Source of the DNA: Streptomyces sp. TLI_146
GTDB lineage: Bacteria > Actinomycetota > Actinomycetes > Streptomycetales > Streptomycetaceae
Assembly: GCF_002846415.1 (NCBI RefSeq)
Contig: NZ_PJMX01000002.1
Coordinates: 124,001-188,000, forward strand
Reading direction: 5' to 3'
Length of the DNA stretch: 64,000 bases
A model generated the notes under the pieces. That model saw only the letters and a list, made by a program, of their open reading frames with translations, had not been told where the DNA came from and did no database searches. This document shows, piece after piece, positions 58,001 to 64,000 of the stretch (within the stretch, counting starts at the first letter, position 1; the number at the start of each line of letters is the position of its first letter). A program made the translations under genes and the position numbers.

Positions 58001-59414
58001 TACGACCGCTGATGGCGCTTCCGAGATCGGCGACCTGACCACGACCGGCGCCGTGCAGATGGGCATCAGCGACGGGATCGAGGACAAGGCGGTCCGCTTC
58101 GGAGCGGATGGTTACGCCACCACATCCCGTCCGCAGGTGGACGGGACCCGCAGCTTCTCCGTCTCCGCCTGGGTGCGCCGTCCGGCGCTGGCTGCAGGGG
58201 ACTCCACCGCCAAGGTGGCGGTCAGCCAGCCCGGTGCCCACCAGCCCGAGTTCTCCCTCTACTACTCGCCCTCTTATAAGAAGTGGATCTTCGGCCGGTC
58301 CGCGGAGGACTCCACCGCCGACACCCTCGTGCGCGCGGTACAGCCTGCCTGCACCGCGCCGGTGAACGGGGTGCCGTGCTTCGGCGCCACGAACAATGAG
58401 TGGACGCACCTGGTGGGGGTCTCGGACGCGGTCACTCACAAGATCCGCCTCTATATCAACGGCTACTTGGTCGACGAGAGCGACTACATCCAGTCCACGC
58501 CGTGGGCAACCACGAAGCCGCTCATGATCGCCGGGCTGAGCCGGGAGGGAACGCCTGCGGAGTTCCTCGGCGGTGACGTCGACGACGTGCGCATCTTCGA
58601 CCGGATCGTCACTGGCGACGAGGCCAGGACGATGGTCCAGCAGCGTCCCCAGCTGGCGGCCCGGTGGAAGTTCAACACCGGCACCGCCACCACTCCGCCC
58701 GTGTCGGCCGCGGATGGCCCGCTGTTCCCCGCGTCCCTGTACGGCGGGGCGAGCGTGTCCACGACGGACCAGGCCCGGGTCGGTACCGGCACGCTGACGC
58801 TGAACGGGAGCACCGGCTTCGCACAAACCAGTGCCACGCCGTTGGACACGGGACAGAGCTTCACCCTGGCCGGTTGGGCTCAGTCGGCCGCGCCGCCCAA
58901 CCGGGACATGACCGTGCTCTCCCTGGGCGGCGACAAGGGACCCGCTGTCACGGTGCGCTGGAAGTTCCTGCGCACCAGTGACGACCCGGTCAGCCCCGGC
59001 AATATCGGGGAGTGGCAGGTGGAGACCGTAGATGGCGCGGCCAAGCATGCCGTCGTAGTGCACACCTTCGATGGTTCACAGAGCGTCGGCAGTTACTGGA
59101 ACCACCTCGCGGTGACGTACGACGCCTTCTCCAACGAGCTGGCGCTGTATGTGAACGGGCAGCGGGAAAACGAGATCTGTCCCGACGCCGATGCCAGCTG
59201 TACCCCGCACGTCTCCTTCACCACTGCGGATCAGCCCCTGAAAGCCACCCAGGAACTCAGGTTCGGCCGCAACCCGGCCACCGTCACCAACGCGGACTGG
59301 TTCTCCGGACAGATCGACGACGTCTGGGCCTACCAGGGCGTGCTGAGCCCCGCCGGGATCACGCAGCTGGCACAGGGCGACGAGCTCGACAGCAGGACCG
59401 GCCCTGCCACCTAG
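55038..59414 (+). CDS. Large secreted RHS-partner protein with three LamG-like domains
   Basis: The 1458-aa product starts at GTG 55038 with GGGGAG five bases upstream, giving a basic leader (RRAVRQIRRARW) and a hydrophobic core ending in TAVAD. Residues about 70-320 share the N-terminal region of the 1317-aa partner protein: KPVRTRKDGSW, LPDVDLRMTATDSGFTQLIV, VKTPEAA and LILTPDQKLLDAPSTVFPV. A Cys-containing beta region and an Ig-like region follow. Three LamG/concanavalin-type domains are at about 807-970, 1014-1200 and 1220-1450, each with SF(T/S)(V/L)(S/A)(A/G)W, (Q/E/N)W(T/N)HL and a DDVR(V/I)(Y/F)DR or DDVWAY ending. It lies 154 bp upstream of an RHS gene in the same direction, so it is again paired with an RHS protein. 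A glycan-binding or display role is inferred. Confidence 0.85.
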   Translation: MWGGDGRRAVRQIRRARWAGWAVVSGLVLAAAQPLTAVADSAVLADSGDPSVSSRSDAGQQETPESLAVAEARRSGKDVNVASLQSETSDVVAKPDGRLAATIHTKPVRTRKDGSWRAIDTSLRTTSGGAVVPSATLTDMEFSGGGTQPLVRMSSAGKELKLTWPKPLPTPVISGSTAEYRSILPDVDLRMTATDSGFTQLIVVKTPEAAKNPELDQLKLGMSSADLTVRKETDGSLSMVDKAAGGTVFQAPKPMMFDSSPGLTDGSGMPATPTAQLKALAAPKNALATVEAPADPSAHTAAVDVAVPADQTSLILTPDQKLLDAPSTVFPVMIDPDVNAPRAVGWAGISRYWSDTSFWKFSGDFGMGYCGDEGRCVPADVKRVLYAIPVKNAPFVGKHIQDAKFRAWNSHSWSCTPQPVDLFLTGRIGSSTTWSNSSSMGSSSFWNKYLATRNDARGFDGCGAGFVEFEPAGLRDAVQAVADRNTVDLTLGLKAGSESASAYGQWKRFTDDGYLQVFYNLPPRQPAMKDLSSQPGGVCSSTTTPITKVPQVYARVSDPDQDSIGVQFALVWDTGSWYSTGGANTPPASNTFRASGSTFSLQLPSGTPLNKPVGWAVRAWDGAEWGPWSWDGAPTGCYFTVDTSKPAGPVTTSLDFPGSHDGQAALAWTDGVGRYGTFTFTTASRDAVAFQWGLDQQPTAAQEVASSGGAARSVRVLMPSEGPHILTARAKDAAGNAGETTTYYFNVRRGQAPRAGWAMNDTPGSMRLASGPAANFPATLTGGTLGAAGHTGTAAALTGETAPDGTPKNYLSTQSAVLETDQSFTVSAWVNTADPSVQFQSAVSQSSVHQAAVTLGLSSGKWTVKAPTADNATDYGWYTASSDVAPVANQWTHLAGVYNAVAKTLTVYVNGKPSTPAQGVSLWSARGAMDFGRLRWRDTYTDPWKGSLDDVRVYDRALGLAEMTDLAAGRQVITGMGAKAVWSLDESGTTADGASEIGDLTTTGAVQMGISDGIEDKAVRFGADGYATTSRPQVDGTRSFSVSAWVRRPALAAGDSTAKVAVSQPGAHQPEFSLYYSPSYKKWIFGRSAEDSTADTLVRAVQPACTAPVNGVPCFGATNNEWTHLVGVSDAVTHKIRLYINGYLVDESDYIQSTPWATTKPLMIAGLSREGTPAEFLGGDVDDVRIFDRIVTGDEARTMVQQRPQLAARWKFNTGTATTPPVSAADGPLFPASLYGGASVSTTDQARVGTGTLTLNGSTGFAQTSATPLDTGQSFTLAGWAQSAAPPNRDMTVLSLGGDKGPAVTVRWKFLRTSDDPVSPGNIGEWQVETVDGAAKHAVVVHTFDGSQSVGSYWNHLAVTYDAFSNELALYVNGQRENEICPDADASCTPHVSFTTADQPLKATQELRFGRNPATVTNADWFSGQIDDVWAYQGVLSPAGITQLAQGDELDSRTGPAT

Positions 59415-59436
59415 GCCACCACGGCGCGGGGGGGCG

Positions 59437-59461
59437 GGCCGCCCACATGGTGAGCGGCCCG
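59437..59461 (+). terminator. 7-bp hairpin between the LamG protein and RHS 2
   Basis: GGGCCGC (59437-59443) pairs with GCGGCCC (59455-59461), 22 bp past the stop. It is modest and without T-run, so partial read-through into the RHS gene is possible. Confidence 0.35.
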
Positions 59462-59568
59462 GCCCCGGGCCCCTGCTGACTTCGCCTCCTCTTCACACCT
59501 GCCTGGCCTCCGGCCGGCACGATCAGCCGCCCGGACCCCGATCCGGCGCGGCAGGGGAATCTCTTACG

Positions 59569-62500
59569 ATGCGCTTCAGACCAGCCCGCAGAGCGGGCAC
59601 CCGCACCACGGCGCGAGTTGCCGCCGTCCTGTCCGCCGCCCTGGTGGCGGGACTGCTGCAAGCCCTGCCCGGCCCACAGGCCGTGGCCGAGACGAACCTT
59701 CCCGCAGCGTCGTGGAAGGAGAAGTCGGTCAAGGGCACCAATGCCGCGGTCAAGCCGCGCCCGGCGGACAAGACGGTCTCCACACCGCGGGCCCCGAAGG
59801 CGGCCTGGCCCAAGGAGGGCACCGCCAGCGTCGCCGTTCCGGCCTCCGGTGGCTCCGCCCTCAGCGCGAAGACGTCCGGCGGTTCAGGCCGTGAGGTCCG
59901 GGCCGGTTCCCTGCCGGTGTCGCTGGCCGCGGCGCCGCGCGGCCCGCTCGCTCCGCACCAGCAGGCAGCACCGCCGTATGCCGTACGGGACACGGCCGCC
60001 ACCGTCAGAGTGCTGGACCGCAAGACCGCTCAGAAGGCCGGTGTGAACGGTGTTCTGCTGACGGTCGCCTCCAATGGCAGCGCGGCCAAGGTGAAGGTCA
60101 GTGTCGACTACGACGCGTTCGCGGATGCGGCGGGAGCCGGATACGGCGAGCGGCTGCGCCTGGTGCAGCTGCCCGCGTGCGTGCTGACCACCCCCAGCAA
60201 GCCGGAATGCCGCACAGCCATCCCGCTGGCGGGCCGCAACGATGCGGAGAAGCACACCGTGACCGCCGACGCGGTCACCGTCGCGGACATCACGACGAGC
60301 GCATCGAAGTCCGCAGCCCCTGCCGTCGGATCCCAGGCACTGGCAGGCGGTGCGACAGTGCTGGCCGCGACCGCCGGTTCCGCGAGCCCGGCGGGTGACT
60401 ACAAGGCGTCCCCGCTGTCGGCGGCGTCGACGTGGAGCACCGCGCTGAACAGTGGCTCGTTCTCCTGGTCGTACAACATGCCCGTGCCGTCCGTGCCCAT
60501 GGGGCTGGCCCCCACGGTGGGCCTGGCCTACAGCTCCGGTGCGATCGACGGGCGGACCTCGAACAGCAACAACCAGGCTTCCTGGGCCGGTGACGGCTTC
60601 AGCATCGCACCCGGCTACATCGAGCGTTCCTACAAGCCCTGCGCCGAGGACGGCGTGAAGACCGACGGGCAGCAGCCTGGGGACCTGTGCTGGGCCTATG
60701 ACAACGCCACCATCAGCTTCGACGGCCACGCCGGCGAACTGATCCCCATCAACGACGAAGAATGGCGCATCAAGGGCGACGACAACACCCGCGTCTTCCA
60801 CTGGCGCCAGAGCGACCGCGGCAACGGTGACAACGACGGCGAGTACTTCCGAGCCACCACCGCCAACGGCACCCGCTACTACTTCGGCTACAACCGGCTG
60901 ACCAACTGGACTGCGGGCAAGCCGGAGACCAAGTCGGTGGAGACCGTCCCGGTCTTCGGCAACAACAGCGGCGAGCCGTGCAACAAGGCCGCGTTCGCGG
61001 ACTCGTGGTGCCAGCAGGGCCGGCGCTGGAACCTCGACCTGGTCATCGACTCCAGCGGCAACGACATCACCTACTGGTACAACCAGGAGGCCAACACCTA
61101 CGGCCGCAACCTCAAGGACACCGACGGCACCCCCTACGTCCGCGCGTCGGTCCTGGACCACATCGAGTACGGCCAGCAGCTCAAGGACCTCTACTCCGAC
61201 ACCGTCAAGCCGATGGCCAGGGTGGACTTCACCACCGCCGAACGCTGCCTGGAAACCGACACCGCGCTGTGTGACCCGGCGAAGATCGACACCAATCGGC
61301 AGTACTGGTACGACACCCCCTGGGACCAGAACTGCAACAGCGGCAGCAAGTGCGACATGGGGCGCCTGTCGCCGACGTTCTGGGGACGCACCCGGCTGAG
61401 CAACGTCACCACCAAGACCCTGCAGAGCGACGGCAACTACAAGCCGGTCGACTCCTGGGACCTGCACCACAAGTGGGGCACCGCCGACTTCGACTACCAG
61501 CTCCTGCTCGACTCCATCAAGCACACCGGCCTCGCCGGGGCCACACCTGTGCCCCTGCCTGCGACGACACTGTCCTACAGCGCGCAGGTCGGACGCCTGG
61601 ACAAGAGCGGCGACGGGCGGCCGGGCTTCTACAAGCAGCGGCTGCGGACCGTGCTCGACGAGTCGGGCGGTCAGCTGGACGTGAACTACTCGCAGGCCGC
61701 CTGCTCCTGGGACAGCCTGCCCAGTGCGCAGTCCAACACCTCGCGCTGCTTCCCGCAGATGTACCAGGCCGGGTTCACCGATCCGGTGACCACGGAGTGG
61801 TTCAACAAGTACGTCGTGGACTCGGTCATCTCCTCCGACCGCACCGGCGGCGCCCTCAGCACCCAGACGAACTACACCTACTACGACGGCGGTGCCTGGG
61901 CGTTCGACGACACCGAGGGCATCACCAAGGAGAAGCTCAAGACCTGGTCGCAGTGGCGCGGTTACGGCAAGGTCCGGGTCCAGACCGGCAGCAGTCAGGC
62001 CATGTCCACCCAGGCCGACCACTACTTCCTGCGCGGCATGAACGGCGACCGCACCGACCCCGCCGACAAAACCAAGACCCGCAGCGTCACCGTCCCTGAC
62101 GGAGAGGGCAACGACCTCACCGACGACGAGGCCTGGGCCGCCTACGAGTACCGCAGCGAGACCTTCGACAGGCCGGGTGGGAAGATCCTGGCCAAGACGG
62201 TGAACACGCCCTGGAAAAAGCAGACCGCCAAGCGGGAACGCGACTGGGGCACCACCACCGCCAACCTCACCGGCACCAGCCGCTCCCGGAACTTCACCTA
62301 CCTGGATGCGGCCGGGAAGTGGCGCGAGACCCGCGTCAACACCACCCTCGACGACCTTGGCCGGGCCCCCAAGGTCGAGGACCTGGGGGACACCGACGTA
62401 ACGGGCGACGAGAAGTGCACCCGCACCACCTACGCGGACGACGAATGGATTCGGGCCGCCGCGATCCACACCGAGACCATCGCGGCCGACTGTGCCGCGA

Positions 62501-64000
62501 ACCCTGACCGCGACACCCGCGCCGACGGCACCTCCGTCATCCTGTCCGACACCCGCACCCGCTACGACGGCCAGGCGTACGGGGCCGCCCCGGTCAAGGG
62601 CCTGGTCACCATGACCGAGACCCTCAAGTCCCGCAGTGGCAACAGTGCCACCTACCTCGACGACACCAGCAGCTACGACGCCTACGGGCGGCCGCTGACC
62701 ACCACGGCACTGGCCTCCTCCAGCGTCTTCGACCTCAACGACACCGCCAAGGCACCCGTCACCACCCCGGCGGTCAGCCCGCGCTCCACCACGACGGTCT
62801 ACACTCCGGCCACCGGACGACCTACCAAGGCAGCGGTCACCACCCCGCCCGCCACGGTCGGTAACGCGGCCACGGCCCAGACCAGCACGTCCTACCTGGA
62901 GCCGCTGCGCGGCCTGCCGTACATCTCCACCGACGCGAACAACCTGCGCACCGACATCGAATACGACGCGCTCGGACGCCCGCTCAAGGTGTGGAAGCCC
63001 AACCGCTCCAAGCAGAACAACCAGTCACCGAACCTGCAGTTCCGCTACACCAACGCTGAGAACACGATCCAGTCGGTCGCGACGCTCACGCTGAACAACG
63101 ACGGTTCCGCCGATACCAGCTACACCCTGTACGACGGCCTCGGCCGCGTCCGCCAGACCCAGGCCCCGGGCCCGGACGGCGGGCGCCTGCTGACCGACAC
63201 GTTCTACGATGAGCGCGGCCAGGTCCGCCTCGCCTACTCCCCGTACCACAACACCGCGGCGCCCAGCGGGACGCTGTTCACGGTGGTGGACGCCGACGGC
63301 ATCGAGACCCAGACCGCCACCGAGTACGACGGCCTGGGACGGCCCACCAAGTCCACCCTGCTCTCGGGCAACGGCACAGGAACCCCGCTCGCCACGACCA
63401 CCACGGTCTACGGCGGCGACCGCGTCACCGTCACCCCGCCCAAGGGTGCAACTCCCACCACCACCGTCAGCGACGCCTCGGGGCGGACGACGGAGCTGAG
63501 GGAGTACCAGGCCACCAACCCGGCAGGTCCCACCGGACCGTACGACAGCACCACCTACCGATACGACCCGGCCGGGCATATGACCGGGATGACCGGCCCG
63601 CAGGGCGCCCAGTGGTCCTGGACCTACGACCAGCTGGGCCGGCAGACCAAGGCGGTCGACCCGGACAGCGGCACCACCGCCAAGGCCTACAACGACCGCG
63701 GTGAACTCACCACGACCACGGATGGCCGCGGCAAGACCATCACCAGCGTCTACGACAACCTCTCCCGGCTCCTGGAAACCCACGATGGCACGGCCACCGG
63801 CCCGCTGCTGACCTCGCAGAGCTGGGACAAGGTCAAGGGACAGGTAGCCAGCTCCACCCGCCATGTGAACATCGGCGGCACGGTCTACCCGTACACGACC
63901 ACGATCAACACCTACGACGCGCTGTACCGGCCGACCAAGACCACCCTCACCGTCCCCTCCGTCCCCGGCCAGGAAGCCCTGGCCGGCGACTACGCGACCG
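59569..64000 (+). CDS. Secreted RHS/YD-repeat protein 2, 3' end beyond the window
   Basis: The frame is open from ATG 59569 to the last base (1477 codons so far). The start has AGGGGA ten bases upstream and gives a signal peptide (MRFRPARRAGTRTTARVAAV..., cleavage near AVAE). It parallels RHS 1 throughout: VDYDAFADAAGAGYGERLRL, SYNMPVPSVPMGLAPTVGLA, SSGAIDGRTSN, GYIERSYKPC, a WNLDLVIDSSGN segment, then YD repeats (YDALGRPLKV, YDGLGRPT, YDQLGRQTK). The C-terminal core and any toxin and immunity parts lie to the right of the window. It is co-directional with the LamG partner 154 bp upstream. A long open frame on the opposite strand is a GC shadow. Confidence 0.92.
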   Translation, partial: MRFRPARRAGTRTTARVAAVLSAALVAGLLQALPGPQAVAETNLPAASWKEKSVKGTNAAVKPRPADKTVSTPRAPKAAWPKEGTASVAVPASGGSALSAKTSGGSGREVRAGSLPVSLAAAPRGPLAPHQQAAPPYAVRDTAATVRVLDRKTAQKAGVNGVLLTVASNGSAAKVKVSVDYDAFADAAGAGYGERLRLVQLPACVLTTPSKPECRTAIPLAGRNDAEKHTVTADAVTVADITTSASKSAAPAVGSQALAGGATVLAATAGSASPAGDYKASPLSAASTWSTALNSGSFSWSYNMPVPSVPMGLAPTVGLAYSSGAIDGRTSNSNNQASWAGDGFSIAPGYIERSYKPCAEDGVKTDGQQPGDLCWAYDNATISFDGHAGELIPINDEEWRIKGDDNTRVFHWRQSDRGNGDNDGEYFRATTANGTRYYFGYNRLTNWTAGKPETKSVETVPVFGNNSGEPCNKAAFADSWCQQGRRWNLDLVIDSSGNDITYWYNQEANTYGRNLKDTDGTPYVRASVLDHIEYGQQLKDLYSDTVKPMARVDFTTAERCLETDTALCDPAKIDTNRQYWYDTPWDQNCNSGSKCDMGRLSPTFWGRTRLSNVTTKTLQSDGNYKPVDSWDLHHKWGTADFDYQLLLDSIKHTGLAGATPVPLPATTLSYSAQVGRLDKSGDGRPGFYKQRLRTVLDESGGQLDVNYSQAACSWDSLPSAQSNTSRCFPQMYQAGFTDPVTTEWFNKYVVDSVISSDRTGGALSTQTNYTYYDGGAWAFDDTEGITKEKLKTWSQWRGYGKVRVQTGSSQAMSTQADHYFLRGMNGDRTDPADKTKTRSVTVPDGEGNDLTDDEAWAAYEYRSETFDRPGGKILAKTVNTPWKKQTAKRERDWGTTTANLTGTSRSRNFTYLDAAGKWRETRVNTTLDDLGRAPKVEDLGDTDVTGDEKCTRTTYADDEWIRAAAIHTETIAADCAANPDRDTRADGTSVILSDTRTRYDGQAYGAAPVKGLVTMTETLKSRSGNSATYLDDTSSYDAYGRPLTTTALASSSVFDLNDTAKAPVTTPAVSPRSTTTVYTPATGRPTKAAVTTPPATVGNAATAQTSTSYLEPLRGLPYISTDANNLRTDIEYDALGRPLKVWKPNRSKQNNQSPNLQFRYTNAENTIQSVATLTLNNDGSADTSYTLYDGLGRVRQTQAPGPDGGRLLTDTFYDERGQVRLAYSPYHNTAAPSGTLFTVVDADGIETQTATEYDGLGRPTKSTLLSGNGTGTPLATTTTVYGGDRVTVTPPKGATPTTTVSDASGRTTELREYQATNPAGPTGPYDSTTYRYDPAGHMTGMTGPQGAQWSWTYDQLGRQTKAVDPDSGTTAKAYNDRGELTTTTDGRGKTITSVYDNLSRLLETHDGTATGPLLTSQSWDKVKGQVASSTRHVNIGGTVYPYTTTINTYDALYRPTKTTLTVPSVPGQEALAGDYAT

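Noticed and set aside
55974..59063. A 1,029-codon minus-strand frame opposite the LamG protein
   Set aside because: It shows shadow composition. The + strand encodes a signal peptide and three LamG-like domains.
59884..62469. An 861-codon minus-strand frame near the right end
   Set aside because: It is the shadow of RHS 2, which is open on the + strand from 59569 to the window edge and has a signal peptide and YD repeats.

Overview
The window is high-GC DNA with the codon bias of an actinomycete, most likely Streptomyces. Supporting signs are near-universal G/C third positions, many GTG and TTG starts, modular type I polyketide synthases with docking peptides, crotonyl-CoA carboxylase/reductase, and large secreted RHS and FG-GAP repeat proteins. 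It splits into two halves.

Bases 1 to about 32.9 kb are part of a polyketide biosynthesis locus. A rightward group at 1-5576 encodes an acyl-CoA carboxylase beta subunit (cut by the window edge), an acyl-CoA dehydrogenase, two tandem cytochromes P450 with non-canonical I-helices, and a small SnoaL/NTF2-fold protein. A TetR regulator follows on the minus strand. A leftward group (25314 to 6621) encodes crotonyl-CoA carboxylase/reductase, KAS III, 3-hydroxyacyl-CoA dehydrogenase and two PKS proteins. The first three look like an extender-unit pathway. PKS protein 1 (3392 aa) is KS-AT(malonyl)-DH-KR-ACP-KS-AT-KR-ACP. PKS protein 2 (1685 aa) is a KS-AT-KR-ACP-TE module whose AT has lost its catalytic Ser and about 130 internal residues, and whose KR has Phe in place of the catalytic Tyr. 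No loading module is present, so at least one upstream PKS subunit must lie outside the window. To the right are an MFS exporter, a second TetR paralogous to the first, an acyltransferase-3 membrane enzyme, a canonical P450 and a ferredoxin-NADP reductase. A 75-bp promoter/operator cassette occurs twice, 19.3 kb apart, in front of the first tetR and the exporter gene.

From about 33 kb to 64 kb is an accessory region of large secreted repeat proteins. It has two loci in which an RHS/YD-repeat protein sits beside a very large secreted partner, and the two partners share an N-terminal region. The first RHS protein ends in a Hint domain followed by a short, lower-GC WHH-type nuclease-like tip, with a SUKH (SMI1/KNR4) immunity gene 2 bp downstream. 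Next come an integrase remnant, several broken gene fragments, an ankyrin protein, a small membrane protein, another secreted propeller/FG-GAP protein and a PIG-V-like glycosyltransferase. Last are the second partner (three LamG-like domains) and the second RHS protein, which runs off the right edge.

Working model: the left half makes, oxidises, acylates and exports a short polyketide under TetR control. The right half is a polymorphic-toxin/RHS island built from mobile and decaying parts. No tRNA, rRNA, intact insertion sequence or CRISPR array was recognised.
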